This document shows positions 35,337-45,326 of a stretch of DNA of 64,000 nt, one piece after another. Position 1 is the stretch's first letter; each line of letters opens with the position of its first letter. Below the pieces are notes generated by a model. That model searched no databases, was not told the origin of the DNA, and saw only the letters and a list, made by a program, of their open reading frames with translations. Location of the stretch: the NCBI GenBank assembly GCA_049610385.1, contig JBMYZL010000008.1, positions 54,078-118,077 on the forward strand, in the 5' to 3' direction. A program made the translations under genes and the position numbers. This DNA comes from JBMYZL01 sp049610385 (GTDB lineage: Bacteria; Bacteroidota; Bacteroidia; Flavobacteriales_D; Sanyastnellaceae).

Positions 35337-37199
35337 ATGGCCACTCCGAATTCATATGAATCCGCCATCAAGGACGTCAAAGCCGGCAAGAAAACCGAGC
35401 CACTTCTGACGACCGTTTGGCGAATCTTGCGCCTGCTCAAGCAAGACGAGCGGAAAATGGTGCTTCCATTGGCCATTGTAACAACCATTTCCAGCATTTT
35501 GGATCTCGCAGGCATCGCCATTGTGATTCCCATTGTGGGGGTGGCTGTCAAACCAGAAATGGTGTCCCGGAGTCCAAGATTGGGTCAAATTTATGAATGG
35601 TCTGGGGCCAGTTCAGGCTTGGAGTTTGTCGAATATGCCTCCATTCTGATGTTGATCTTGGTCACTGCGAAAGTGCTGTTGTCGATTGCTGTACAATACT
35701 GGCAAACCAAATTCGCATTCGTCGTCGCTCATCGACTGAGCGGCGTGATGTGGGATTACAACTTCGCACAGAGTCTCGAGAATGTGGTCAATCGCAGTTC
35801 TGGAAAAATCTTAACCGAAATCAACGGATGGCCCATGCAATTCGCCAAGAGGGGCTTGTTTGGGGTGATTGCATTGGCATCAGATTTCCTGATATTGACC
35901 GCTTTTGGAATCGCCTTGCTCATGTACAAGCCCTTGATTATCGTTACCATTGCCAGCATTGTGGGCCTGGGCAGCATCTTTCTCCGGACCTTTGTCAAGC
36001 ATAGAGTGGCGAGTTACAGCGAGATTCAAAAAGAAGAAGGCCCCAAAGCCATGGGCGTTCTCAACAACTCGGTACGTGGGATTCGAGAAATTGTCACGTT
36101 CAACGCGGTGGAGACAATGAAGAAGGAGTATTTGGAATCGAATTGGATCAATTTCAACGTCAATTCCAATCTTTTTCTGCTGAATTTGATTCCCAAGCCA
36201 TTGTACGAATGGTTGGCCATCTTGTCCATATCGGCAGCCATATTCATCTCGATGAACATGAGCATCCGCAACGAGGACTTTTTGTCCATGCTGACTTTTC
36301 TCGCTTTGGGTTCTTATCGCATGTTGCCGGCGGTTAGCAAGATTTCGCAGAGGGCCATTCAGATTCAGAGTTCTGCCTTCGTGGTTGAAGCGATGGAGCA
36401 GGGCTTGGCTTTTCGCAAGATTCAAACTGAAGAAGCCCAAAAGAACATCACATCTGATGCGGGGATTCAATCTGGAGAATCCATCAGCATTGAGTTGCGG
36501 AATCTCAAATTCCAATACACAGGAAAGAAAAAAGCCACCCTGGAAGACTTGTCTTTCCTGTTCCCAGCTGGCCAGATCACCGCAATCACTGGCCGTTCCG
36601 GATCGGGCAAAACCACCCTGATCAACTGCCTCATGGGGCTCAACAAACCCCAATCGGGAGAAATTGTGATCCACGCCAAAACCAGCGACAAATCATGGGT
36701 GCTTGGCGAGGACTTGAGCCGAACCAATTGGCTCAAACACACCACTTTTTTGTCTCAGCAGCCCTTTCTGTTTCCAGGAACCATCCGAGACAACTTGACC
36801 ATGAAAATTCCCACGTTCCAAATCGACGAGGAACGCGTGTCCAAGCTCATCGAAAACCTCGGCATGAAAAGTGCACTCGAGCCTGAGCCTGATGCGGAGC
36901 CTGACACCGATGCAACCCCAACAAAATCTGCGTTGGATTTCGTTTTGAAAGATGGCGGGGCGAATTTGAGCGGTGGACAACAACAAAGGGTGGGGCTTTT
37001 GCGTTCGATTCAGGTGCGACGACCCGTGATGATTTTGGATGAAGCCACCAGTGACTTGGATTCACAGACCCGAGACGCCGTTTTCGAATTGCTCGAAGAG
37101 CGGAAGCGCGAGGGGTGCACCATCTTGATTATCACACACGACCGCAAAATCGTCGAACGCTGCGATGCCAACTTGGATTTGACCCCGGTGAAGAAATGA
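35337..37199 (+). CDS. ABC exporter (transmembrane domain fused to ATPase), flippase-type
   Basis: 620 residues. Six membrane helices (about 40-335) precede an ATPase with Walker A GRSGSGKTT (about 420-428), Q-loop LSQQPFLFPGTIRDNL, signature LSGGQQQR, Walker B MILDEATSDLD and switch His in ITHD. It resembles MsbA/PglK-type exporters of lipids or lipid-linked sugars, and its place right after the Wzc-like gene fits export of a glycan intermediate. Between the Q-loop and the signature there is an unusual acidic insert (EPEPDAEPDTDATPTKSA). A 45-nt gap separates it from the kinase gene, so the two are probably co-transcribed. Confidence 0.9.
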   Translation: MATPNSYESAIKDVKAGKKTEPLLTTVWRILRLLKQDERKMVLPLAIVTTISSILDLAGIAIVIPIVGVAVKPEMVSRSPRLGQIYEWSGASSGLEFVEYASILMLILVTAKVLLSIAVQYWQTKFAFVVAHRLSGVMWDYNFAQSLENVVNRSSGKILTEINGWPMQFAKRGLFGVIALASDFLILTAFGIALLMYKPLIIVTIASIVGLGSIFLRTFVKHRVASYSEIQKEEGPKAMGVLNNSVRGIREIVTFNAVETMKKEYLESNWINFNVNSNLFLLNLIPKPLYEWLAILSISAAIFISMNMSIRNEDFLSMLTFLALGSYRMLPAVSKISQRAIQIQSSAFVVEAMEQGLAFRKIQTEEAQKNITSDAGIQSGESISIELRNLKFQYTGKKKATLEDLSFLFPAGQITAITGRSGSGKTTLINCLMGLNKPQSGEIVIHAKTSDKSWVLGEDLSRTNWLKHTTFLSQQPFLFPGTIRDNLTMKIPTFQIDEERVSKLIENLGMKSALEPEPDAEPDTDATPTKSALDFVLKDGGANLSGGQQQRVGLLRSIQVRRPVMILDEATSDLDSQTRDAVFELLEERKREGCTILIITHDRKIVERCDANLDLTPVKK

Positions 37200-37234
37200 T
37201 TTTGAGGGGCCCGCAATCCACTTCATTTGCTTCT

Positions 37235-37242
37235 TATCTTTG
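37235..37242 (+). promoter_or_regulatory. -7 promoter box (TATCTTTG) before the type IX-secreted protein
   Basis: TATCTTTG fits TANNTTTG and ends 8 nt before the ATG at 37251. No TTG stands at the ideal -33 distance, so promoter strength is uncertain. Confidence 0.45.
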
Positions 37243-37250
37243 ACTGCTGA

Positions 37251-39410
37251 ATGGGACTGAAATCATTGATTTTCCAATTGTTGGCGCCGTTAAAATTGCG
37301 GTCATGCGCATTGATGGGTTGCTGTATTTTGGTCTGGATTTCCAACGCCGAGAGCCAGTGGGACACCGACATGGGCTGTGTCGTGGTGAACGCCGCAGGA
37401 AATGCCACAATCAACTGGACGCCCGTAGCTGATCCCTCCGGGGAATTCCAACATTATGGGGTCTACTATTTCGAGCCAGGGGGCATGCCATTGGGCAATG
37501 TTATGGTGGGTAACGATGGGGGCATACCAGATGCTTCGGCCAGCAGCTGGGTAAACACCCTTTATTCCGCCAACACCTTCGAACTGTGTTACACAGTCGT
37601 GGCTCAGGCGACAACTGGTAGTGGCATTTCGGATACCCTCTGCAGCATTCATTTGAATGCGAGTGTGGGGCTCACGCCAGGAGTCGCGGAAATTGAATTC
37701 AACAGCCCAGGCATTGCCACTGGAACTGCTGGTGCCGACTTGACATTGCAGAAGGAAGATGGTCCCGGTAACTGGGTGGACGTAGCCACCATTCCTGACA
37801 ATGGCGGCATGATGTTTTACAATTATGCCGTGGAAGCCTGTTCGGAAGACCTGAAATTTCGGGTGACCGCACCCGGGCCTGCAACCAATGGATGCAACCA
37901 CATTTCGAACCAGATTCCAGTGAGCATCAGCAACATTTTGGCTCCTGACCCCCCGGTCATCACGGACATCGATGTCAATGCGTCTGGTAACGCGGTCATC
38001 CATTGGACACAAAACCCCACCGACGATCTCAACGGATTCATCATTTACACCTGTTCAGGAAACGTTTCCCAGGCAGTCGACACGTTGTTCGATGCGAACG
38101 CAACAAGTTGGGAGAACCCGAATTCCAACGCTTCGCAATATGTAGAAATCTACAACATCGCCGCCTTTGACAGCTGCTCCACCTCCGGAGATGGTGTCGG
38201 CAACACCAGCATTGGCCCTTTGTGTGTGGGGTCTTTGGAAATGGATGTGGCACGTGATCCCTGCGAGGATGTGGCTTCACTAACTTGGGCTGGGCCGTTT
38301 TCAACCGCGGGGGATATTCTTTCCTATGACGTTTGGATTTGGGAAGAATCTCCCGCCGGAAGCGGAAACTGGACCGGGCCGTCCATCCTTGGAACCACTC
38401 AACCAACTGCCAGCGAATTCACCCATGAGGGTGCAGTTTATGGCAATGCCTATGAATACCAAATTCGGGCCAACCACTCCACAGGAGAGGTCAGTGAATC
38501 GGACATTGAGCTTTTGAATTTCATCTATCCCGGTGCCCCTACATACATCTCCCTTCGAAGGGCTTCTGTGCGTGATTCGGGGGGGGTGGACATCATCGTC
38601 GATTTGGACCCATCCGTGAACATCGTCCACACGTACATGCTCGAAAGGGCACAAGGACAAGATGGAGAATTCTTTCCGCTGACTGAACAAGAAGGAGTGG
38701 CTGGGATGACCTTGACATGGACCGATACATGGGCCAAAACGGATGAACTGACTTACCGGTATCGCGTCATCGCGGAAAACCCTTGTGGAGATTCTGTTCA
38801 AGTGAGCAACACAGCTTCAACCGTTCTCCTCCTCGGGACCACAGATCATGGTTTGTTGCGCAACACCCTGACCTGGAGTCCTTATGCTGACTTTCCGGGT
38901 TCGGTGATGAGTTATGAAGTGTTTAGACGCCCCCAAAGAGATGGGGTGTTCAGTTTGCTGACAACTTTGCCAGGTTCAGTGCTCACCATCGAAGACGACG
39001 TGTCCATGGAATTGAATCTGCCGGGCGATTTTTGTTATCGAGTTCGAGCCATCGATCAACAAACCGATCCCAATGGCGCGCAGAATTATGCCCTTTCGAA
39101 CACATTTTGCCTGACCCAAGAGCCGGTCATTTGGGTTCCCAATAGTTTCATGGTGGGCGGTTTCAATGATGTGTTCAAACCCGTCATCAGCTTCGCCGAT
39201 TCCGCCGCCTTTGAGATGCGCATCTACAACCGTTGGGGTCAAACCATTTTTAGCACCACAGATGCAAGCGCCGGATGGGATGGAACCCTGCCTGAAGAAG
39301 GCGGAATGCTGGCGAATGAGGGGACCTATGGTTATTTCATTCGGGTTCAGGATGGTTCTGGACGCAAATTCGACGAAACAGGTCTGGTCTACATGCTCCG
39401 GGGGGATTGA
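37251..39410 (+). CDS. Type IX-secreted fibronectin-like protein with type B C-terminal sorting domain
   Basis: 719 residues. The signal peptide ends near NAESQW. Several fibronectin-III-like segments follow (INWTPVADPSGEFQHYGVYYF, VIHWTQNPTDDLNGFIIYTC, LTWAGPFSTAGDILSYDVWI, LTWSPYADFPGSVMSYEVF). The last 90 residues are a gliding-motility-associated (CHU_C, type B) sorting domain: VPNSFMVGGFNDVFKP, MRIYNRWGQTIFST, GWDGT and a final GLVYMLRGD. Such proteins pass the outer membrane by the type IX secretion system and are often held at the surface. Binding target unknown. Confidence 0.92.
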   Translation: MGLKSLIFQLLAPLKLRSCALMGCCILVWISNAESQWDTDMGCVVVNAAGNATINWTPVADPSGEFQHYGVYYFEPGGMPLGNVMVGNDGGIPDASASSWVNTLYSANTFELCYTVVAQATTGSGISDTLCSIHLNASVGLTPGVAEIEFNSPGIATGTAGADLTLQKEDGPGNWVDVATIPDNGGMMFYNYAVEACSEDLKFRVTAPGPATNGCNHISNQIPVSISNILAPDPPVITDIDVNASGNAVIHWTQNPTDDLNGFIIYTCSGNVSQAVDTLFDANATSWENPNSNASQYVEIYNIAAFDSCSTSGDGVGNTSIGPLCVGSLEMDVARDPCEDVASLTWAGPFSTAGDILSYDVWIWEESPAGSGNWTGPSILGTTQPTASEFTHEGAVYGNAYEYQIRANHSTGEVSESDIELLNFIYPGAPTYISLRRASVRDSGGVDIIVDLDPSVNIVHTYMLERAQGQDGEFFPLTEQEGVAGMTLTWTDTWAKTDELTYRYRVIAENPCGDSVQVSNTASTVLLLGTTDHGLLRNTLTWSPYADFPGSVMSYEVFRRPQRDGVFSLLTTLPGSVLTIEDDVSMELNLPGDFCYRVRAIDQQTDPNGAQNYALSNTFCLTQEPVIWVPNSFMVGGFNDVFKPVISFADSAAFEMRIYNRWGQTIFSTTDASAGWDGTLPEEGGMLANEGTYGYFIRVQDGSGRKFDETGLVYMLRGD

Positions 39411-39436
39411 ATCCAACTTGGACTGCAGTACATTTG
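39407..39436 (+). promoter_or_regulatory. guaB promoter
   Basis: TTG (39407-39409), a 19-nt spacer and TACATTTG (39429-39436) match the Bacteroidota consensus exactly. The position excludes the ATG at 39438 as translation start and favours the ATG at 39462. Confidence 0.75.
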
Positions 39437-39461
39437 CATGAATCGTTTGACCGACCGATTC

Positions 39462-40937
39462 ATGGCTACAGACTTTTCCGAGAAATTCACAGGTGAAGGC
39501 CTCACCTACGACGACGTTCTACTCGTTCCCGCTTACAGCGAAATCTTGCCCCGCGATGCGCGATTGGCCAGCCCATTCTCGCGCAACATCATGCTCAAAA
39601 CACCAGTGGTTTCAGCCGCCATGGACACGGTTACCGGCAGCCGCATGGCCATCGCTATGGCCCGAGCGGGTGGCATCGGCGTCATCCACAAAAACATGTC
39701 CATCGAACAACAAGCTTTGGCAGTGCGACGTGTGAAGCGTTCAGAAAGCGGCATGATTCAGGACCCCGTCACGTTGGACAAAAACGCTGTGGTGGGCGAA
39801 GCTCTTGCCATCATGCGGGAGCATCGAATCGGTGGCATTCCAGTGGTGGATGACATGGGCAAACTCGCTGGCATCGTCACTAATCGTGATCTACGGTTCG
39901 AGAAGGACGCATCACGCCCCATTGTGGAAGTCATGACCTCCGAAGGGTTGATTGTGACAAATGATGGAAGTGATTTGGCGAAAGCAGAGGAAATGCTGCG
40001 AAAGCACCGCATTGAAAAATTGCCCGTCGTCGATGCACAAGGCGCTCTGGTGGGTCTGATTACTTACCGGGACATCATCAAGCTCAGTGAATTTCCCCAC
40101 AGTGCCAAGGATCAGTTCGGTCGGTTGCGCGTTGCAGCGGCGGTTGGGGTAACCGGTGATACAGACGAGCGGGTGGATGCATTGGTCGGTGCAGGTGTTG
40201 ACGCCATCATCATTGACACGGCCCATGGACACAGCCAGGGAGTCATAGACACCTTGCGGCGGGTCAAATCTAATCAGGCTGACATTGACGTCGTATGTGG
40301 CAACATAGCCACAGCCGAGGCAGCATTGGCCCTGGTTGAGGCAGGCGCAGACGCCGTGAAGGTGGGCATCGGTCCCGGATCCATTTGCACCACCCGGGTC
40401 ATCGCAGGCGTCGGGGTTCCCCAGCTGACGGCGGTGATGGAAGTTGCCCAAGCATTGGAGGGGACAGGCGTTCCCGTGATTGCGGATGGTGGCATCCGAT
40501 TCACTGGGGACATTGTCAAGGCCTTGGCCGGCGGAGGCCATTCAGTGATGATTGGTTCCATGTTAGCTGGGACAGAGGAGAGTCCAGGTGAAACCATCAT
40601 CTACGAAGGCCGTCGGTTCAAATCATATAGAGGCATGGGGTCCTTGGAAGCCATGCAAAAAGGATCGAAAGACCGTTATTTTCAAGACGCTGAAGACGAC
40701 TTGAAAAAACTCGTGCCCGAAGGCATCAGCGGGCGGGTTCCCTACAAAGGAACCGTGCAGGAAGTGATGCACCAAATCATCGGTGGGTTGCGAGCCGGCA
40801 TGGGCTATTGCGGCGCTTCCGATATATCCATTTTGCGAAAAGCACGTTTCATCCGCATCACCAATGCTGGAGTCAAAGAAAGTCACCCACATGATGTGAG
40901 CATCACCCGTGAAGCACCCAATTATTCCATTCGATAA
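39462..40937 (+). CDS. guaB: Inosine-5'-monophosphate dehydrogenase
   Basis: 491 residues. The TIM barrel starts with GLTYDDVLLVPAYSEILP. Two CBS domains are inserted at about residues 92-205, and the catalytic loop is GPGSICTTRV with Cys309; GIRFTGDIVKALAGG and YRGMGSLEAM (flap region) follow. It makes XMP from IMP with NAD+, the committed step of GMP synthesis. An in-frame ATG at 39438 sits right behind the -7 promoter box and would be upstream of the transcription start, so the start at 39462 (MATDFSEKFTGEGL), which also matches the family N-terminus, is used. Confidence 0.97.
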   Translation: MATDFSEKFTGEGLTYDDVLLVPAYSEILPRDARLASPFSRNIMLKTPVVSAAMDTVTGSRMAIAMARAGGIGVIHKNMSIEQQALAVRRVKRSESGMIQDPVTLDKNAVVGEALAIMREHRIGGIPVVDDMGKLAGIVTNRDLRFEKDASRPIVEVMTSEGLIVTNDGSDLAKAEEMLRKHRIEKLPVVDAQGALVGLITYRDIIKLSEFPHSAKDQFGRLRVAAAVGVTGDTDERVDALVGAGVDAIIIDTAHGHSQGVIDTLRRVKSNQADIDVVCGNIATAEAALALVEAGADAVKVGIGPGSICTTRVIAGVGVPQLTAVMEVAQALEGTGVPVIADGGIRFTGDIVKALAGGGHSVMIGSMLAGTEESPGETIIYEGRRFKSYRGMGSLEAMQKGSKDRYFQDAEDDLKKLVPEGISGRVPYKGTVQEVMHQIIGGLRAGMGYCGASDISILRKARFIRITNAGVKESHPHDVSITREAPNYSIR

Positions 40938-40940
40938 GCC

Positions 40941-42986
40941 ATGACAAACGCAAATTTGAAACCATGGATCGCCGCAATTGCTTTTGTGGGCGGTCTGATT
41001 TGGGAAGCCCCAGCACAATATCCCTTGGGAGAACAGCCGGTTGCTGCCACCGAACCCGTTGTTCTCACGGTTCACAACGAATCCGTGACCCTCAGTGATT
41101 TTGAGGCGATTTTCATGAAAAACAACCGAGACAGTGTCGTCACCCGGGAAGCTTTGGATGCCTATTTGGAACTTTTTGTCAATTTCAAATTGAAAGTCAC
41201 TGAAGCCGAAACCTTGGGTATGGACACCTCAGCTGCATTTCAGAAAGAATTGGAGGGATACCGATCACAACTTGCCCGTCCCTACCTGACGGACAGTGAG
41301 TTGCTGGAAGAATTGGTGCAAGAAGCTTTTGATCGTCAGCAAGAAGAAGTGCGCGCGCGTCACATCCTGGTGAATTGCAGTCCGAGTGCCTCCCCTTCCG
41401 ACACCCTCATCGCATGGAAAAAAGCGCAAAAACTGCGGGACCGGGTGCAAAACGGTGAGGATTTTGAGAAAGTTGCGCAGTCCAAAATGGGGTCAGATGA
41501 TCCATCCGTAAAGGACAATGGCGGGGACTTGGGCTGGTTCACGGCCTTCTCGATGGTCTATCCTTTTGAAGATGCAGCCTACTCAACCCCCGTGGGTGAA
41601 TTGAGCCGTGTGGTGAGAACCCGATTTGGTTATCACTTTTTGGAGGTGACAGGCCGAAGGGATGCACGCGGTGAAATCAAAGTGGCACACATCATGGTCC
41701 GCACGCGGAATCCGCAAGATTCAGCCGAAGTGGCGGAAGCAGATGACCGCATTCGGAGCATCCACAAAGAACTCGAAAATGGAGCCCCATGGCAAGAAAT
41801 GGCCATGAAGTACAGCGACGACAAAAGTTCAGCAGGAAAAGGTGGAGAGCTGCCGTGGTTCGGCACAGGCAAAATGGTGGAGTCGTTCGAAGATGCATCG
41901 TTCAACTTGAGCGCAGATGGCGAAATCTCGGAGCCATTCCGAACGAACTTCGGTTGGCACATTGTCAAGCGAATTGCCCGCAAGCCCTTGCCACAATTCA
42001 ATGAAGTGAAACGTGAATTGGAAAAGAAAGTGGGCCGCGACAGCCGGGCTGATATGACCCGCAAATCCTTCATTGATCAACTCAAAACAGAATACAGTTA
42101 CAACGCTTATCCTGACGCTTTGAAGCCTTTCCGCCAACTGGCCAACCGCACAGATAGTGCCTTTCACGCAGGTCACCCTGTCGAAGGATTAAGTGCCAAG
42201 ATGCGAAGTGCTGTGGTGCTCGAATTGGCTGGAGAGACCGCAACACTTGGGGATTTCGCTGATGCAATGAACACACGTCGGTTTCGGAATCTCAGCATCG
42301 GGGTCAGCGCGCTGATCGATGAAACCTTTGCCAGCTGGTCCGATGAATTGGTTCTCGATTACGAAAACACCCGTTTGGAAACGAAACACGATGGTTTCAG
42401 GCTCTTGATGGAAGAATACCACGATGGCATTTTGTTGTTCGAATTGACAGATCGTGAGGTTTGGTCAAAAGCGGTTGAAGACACCGTGGGGTTGGAGACT
42501 TTCTATGAGTCACACAAAACCAACTTCATGTGGGAACGCCGCGCAGACATTCGTGTATTTACCTGCGGGAACAAAAAGATTGCGAAGAAGGTGCGAAAAT
42601 TAGTGGCCACCGATGGCGACCTCATCACCTACCGCAGGGAGCTCGTGGGGGATGATCCACTGGCACTGACCATAGAGAGCGGCAAGCATGAAAGTGGAGC
42701 CAATCCATGGGGCGATCGTGTACTCGAAGCCGCCGAGAAGGACGAAATTAAATTCAAAGAGGGACAACCCACCTTCATCGAATTTACCGCTGGGGGCGAG
42801 GAAATCATTTTGATTGAGGTGCGCGATGTCCGTGACGCTGAACCCAAGTCATTGGAGGAAGCACGAGGCCAAGTCATTGCGGCCTACCAAGACCATTTGG
42901 AGTCGGCATGGATCGATGGGCTTCGAGCCAAATACCGAGTCCAAACCTTCCCTGCAGTGATGCACACCTTGGCGAAGACCGAGTGA
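40941..42986 (+). CDS. Periplasmic peptidyl-prolyl isomerase with two parvulin domains
   Basis: 681 residues. A signal peptide (ending near APAQ) leads to a SurA-N-like helical region (about 35-135) and two parvulin/PpiC domains: the first about 135-235 (ARHILVNC...GGDLGWFTAFSMVYPFEDAAYS...FGYHFLEV), the second about 240-345 (VAHIMVRT...GGELPWFGTGKMVESFEDASF...FGWHIVKR). A long C-terminal part follows. It is likely a folding factor for outer-membrane proteins. It starts 3 nt after guaB and its stop overlaps the next gene by GTGA, so guaB and the folding genes may share a transcript. Confidence 0.92.
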   Translation: MTNANLKPWIAAIAFVGGLIWEAPAQYPLGEQPVAATEPVVLTVHNESVTLSDFEAIFMKNNRDSVVTREALDAYLELFVNFKLKVTEAETLGMDTSAAFQKELEGYRSQLARPYLTDSELLEELVQEAFDRQQEEVRARHILVNCSPSASPSDTLIAWKKAQKLRDRVQNGEDFEKVAQSKMGSDDPSVKDNGGDLGWFTAFSMVYPFEDAAYSTPVGELSRVVRTRFGYHFLEVTGRRDARGEIKVAHIMVRTRNPQDSAEVAEADDRIRSIHKELENGAPWQEMAMKYSDDKSSAGKGGELPWFGTGKMVESFEDASFNLSADGEISEPFRTNFGWHIVKRIARKPLPQFNEVKRELEKKVGRDSRADMTRKSFIDQLKTEYSYNAYPDALKPFRQLANRTDSAFHAGHPVEGLSAKMRSAVVLELAGETATLGDFADAMNTRRFRNLSIGVSALIDETFASWSDELVLDYENTRLETKHDGFRLLMEEYHDGILLFELTDREVWSKAVEDTVGLETFYESHKTNFMWERRADIRVFTCGNKKIAKKVRKLVATDGDLITYRRELVGDDPLALTIESGKHESGANPWGDRVLEAAEKDEIKFKEGQPTFIEFTAGGEEIILIEVRDVRDAEPKSLEEARGQVIAAYQDHLESAWIDGLRAKYRVQTFPAVMHTLAKTE

Positions 42987-43915
42987 TTTTCTTGCAAAAC
43001 TGTCCGGCACCATCTCGCTTCATGGCTGGGATGTTGGCGTTGGGGATGATTGAGGGTTGTGACAGCTGGTTGAGCAACCCCGAAACCGAAGCCCCGGCCA
43101 TCGCTGCCCGTGCTTTTGATCATGTGCTGACCCTTGCGGAGGTCGGTGAGCGCATTCCTGATGCCTTGTCACCGCAAGACAGCGCTGACATGGCTGCACG
43201 CGTCATTGATGGCTGGTTGCGGGAGCAAGTTTTGGTGGCTCAAGCCCAACAAGCCTTGCCGCCCGAAGAACAAGAATTCAGTTCCGAACTGGCGACTTAT
43301 GAGCGGGCACTGCTCACCCACAAGTACGAGGATCGCTATGTGCGCCAACGTTTGGACCCCATGGTCACAACCACCGAATCACGCGCTTTTTATGACAGTG
43401 CCCCAGAGCTCTTTGCACTGAATGACTTTGTTGTTCAGGCCACATTTGTTCACTTGCCCGCCAATGGGCTGTCAGAAGATGGTCAAAGCTATTTGCGAGA
43501 AGCCATGATGTCCTCAGATTCGGTGGTTGTGGGTGCTTTGGGGGTTTGGTGCATTGAAAACGCCGCTGTGCACAGTGTCGATCCGAGCACATGGTGGACC
43601 TTGGATGAACTGCTTCGGGAAGTGCCGCTGCAGCTTTATCGGCCAGAACGCCAGTTGGCAGATCGTCGGCTCATCACCTTTGAACAGGACAACCGCATGT
43701 ATTTCTTGCGTTTTTGGAGTCACGCAAAAGCCGGAGAGCCTGCCCCATTTGAATCCGTTCAAGAACAGATCGAAGAGCTCATTCTACACACCCGCCGGGA
43801 AGCACTCCTCACCCAACTTCAGGAAGACCTCTTACAAAATGCTTGGCAATCCGGCTTTTTGTCCACGAAACCCGCTGAAGCTGGTTCAGAATCTTTGGCT
43901 GCTGACGGCGAATGA
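42983..43915 (+). CDS. Putative lipoprotein of the periplasmic folding operon
   Basis: 310 residues if translation starts at the GTG that overlaps the previous stop as GTGA. This gives a signal peptide MIFLQNCPAPSRFMAGMLALGMIEGC with a plausible lipobox (Cys26). The body is mainly helical with a SurA-N-like arrangement (LAEVGERIPDALSPQDSADMAARVIDGWLREQVLVAQAQ), but I see no clear parvulin domain. Its position between two isomerase genes is the usual three-gene order in Bacteroidota, so a chaperone role is inferred. An ATG at 43022 is another possible start but would cut the signal peptide. Confidence 0.75.
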   Translation: MIFLQNCPAPSRFMAGMLALGMIEGCDSWLSNPETEAPAIAARAFDHVLTLAEVGERIPDALSPQDSADMAARVIDGWLREQVLVAQAQQALPPEEQEFSSELATYERALLTHKYEDRYVRQRLDPMVTTTESRAFYDSAPELFALNDFVVQATFVHLPANGLSEDGQSYLREAMMSSDSVVVGALGVWCIENAAVHSVDPSTWWTLDELLREVPLQLYRPERQLADRRLITFEQDNRMYFLRFWSHAKAGEPAPFESVQEQIEELILHTRREALLTQLQEDLLQNAWQSGFLSTKPAEAGSESLAADGE

Positions 43916-43921
43916 ATGATG

Positions 43922-43929
43922 TACATTTG
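43922..43929 (+). promoter_or_regulatory. -7 promoter box (TACATTTG) before the surA-like gene
   Basis: TACATTTG fits TANNTTTG. The nearest upstream TTG (43895-43897) is 24 nt away, longer than ideal. It suggests that the surA-like gene can also be transcribed on its own and decides the start codon (see that gene). Confidence 0.5.
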
Positions 43930-43934
43930 TGCGC

Positions 43935-45317
43935 GTGAAGCGATTCCTCTCTTTTTGCTTTTTCGGTGTGGTCGTCGGTGTGATGCTGAACCCCGCCCTC
44001 TCCGCTCAATTCGACAGCATCCCTGAACCTGTTGAACCCCAATTTGACATGTTGGATGCCATAGTGGCTGTGGTTGGCGATGGCATTGTGTTGGAAAGCG
44101 AAATCGAAGCGCAAGTTTTTGCGGAGTCTGCGCAAGGAAAAACGGTGAGTGCCGTGGGGCGCTGTGCCATTTTGGAAGATATCCTCTTGTCAAAGCTGCT
44201 CGTTCATCAAGCCCAACTCGACAGCCTCGAGGTGACCGATGCCGAAGTGATGGAGGAAATCGAGCGGCGTTTGGCCTATTACATCCGGATGTTCGGAACG
44301 GTGGAGGCCTTCGAAGCCGAATATGGCCAAACCGTTTCTCAGTGGAAATCAGAATTCCAAGACCCCATTCGGGAGCAACTTCTTGCCGGACGCATGCAGG
44401 CCACCATCAACAACCAAGTGCGTGCCACACCTGCCGAAGTCCAGCAATTCTTTGAGGCCACGCCCGTGGACAGCCTGCCATTGATCCCCGAAGCGGTCAG
44501 CTACTCTGAATTGGTGCTTCAGCCGGACATCACAGAAGCACAGAAAGGGGTTGTTCGCAATCGACTGGACTCCATTCGAACGCTGGTCAGCTTGGGGAAA
44601 ATGAGCATGACCCTAGCTGCCTCTCGATATTCCGAAGATCCCGGATCCAAATACAAAGGCGGTTGCTACGAGAACATTGGGCGTGGTCAATTTGTACCCG
44701 AATTCGAAGCCGCTGTTTTCGAAACGGCAATCGGCGATCTCTCCCCTGTTTTCGAGTCCGACTTTGGTTACCATTTTTTACGTGTGGTGGATCGCCGTGG
44801 GGAACAGTTCAGTGCCTGTCACGTCTTGATGAGTCCCCAAGTGGACCCCAACGATTTGATGGCACTCTCAACCACCGCAGATTCCTTAGCCACCGCACTA
44901 CTGGAGGGGACTAACAGATTCGAAGAAACGGTTTTGCGTCATTCCACCCGCGAAGCCACCCGCAATGCAAATGGCGTTGTGGTGAATCCGCGAGATGGTT
45001 CTACGCATTGGGGACTTGATGAATTGGATCCGAATGTCTCGCTCCTGTTCAGCACCATGAATCCAGGTGATGTATCCTCACCCTTGCAATTGCTCGATGA
45101 CGATGAACAAGGATACTGGGCCATTTTGCGACTCGATGCCCGTCACGCGGCCCACCGCGCCAATCCACTTCAAGATTTCAGCTACTTCCAATCCGCTGTA
45201 GAAAACAACATCCGGAACGCACAATTGACAGATTGGTACGCTGAGCGCATTGAAGAAATCTATGTGCGCATCGACGCACCGTACAATGCCTGTGCTATGA
45301 CCATGAGATGGGAGTGA
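43935..45317 (+). CDS. surA: SurA-like peptidyl-prolyl isomerase
   Basis: 460 residues from the GTG at 43935; the earlier in-frame GTG at 43929 overlaps the -7 box and is unlikely. A signal peptide (cleavage near ALSAQ) is followed by the SurA N-terminal signature (LDAIVAVVGDGIVLESEIEAQV), a helical core and one clear parvulin domain (about 185-300: VSYSELVLQPDIT, GGCYENIGRGQFVPEFEAAVF, FGYHFLRVVDRRGEQFSACHVL). A second, weaker parvulin-like region lies towards the C-terminus. It should guide outer-membrane proteins through the periplasm. Confidence 0.88.
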   Translation: MKRFLSFCFFGVVVGVMLNPALSAQFDSIPEPVEPQFDMLDAIVAVVGDGIVLESEIEAQVFAESAQGKTVSAVGRCAILEDILLSKLLVHQAQLDSLEVTDAEVMEEIERRLAYYIRMFGTVEAFEAEYGQTVSQWKSEFQDPIREQLLAGRMQATINNQVRATPAEVQQFFEATPVDSLPLIPEAVSYSELVLQPDITEAQKGVVRNRLDSIRTLVSLGKMSMTLAASRYSEDPGSKYKGGCYENIGRGQFVPEFEAAVFETAIGDLSPVFESDFGYHFLRVVDRRGEQFSACHVLMSPQVDPNDLMALSTTADSLATALLEGTNRFEETVLRHSTREATRNANGVVVNPRDGSTHWGLDELDPNVSLLFSTMNPGDVSSPLQLLDDDEQGYWAILRLDARHAAHRANPLQDFSYFQSAVENNIRNAQLTDWYAERIEEIYVRIDAPYNACAMTMRWE

Positions 45318-45326
45318 TTTCCCTTG

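Noticed and set aside
39438..39461. Upstream ATG of guaB at 39438
   Set aside because: It lies 1 nt behind the -7 promoter box and so upstream of the likely transcription start; the family N-terminus fits 39462.
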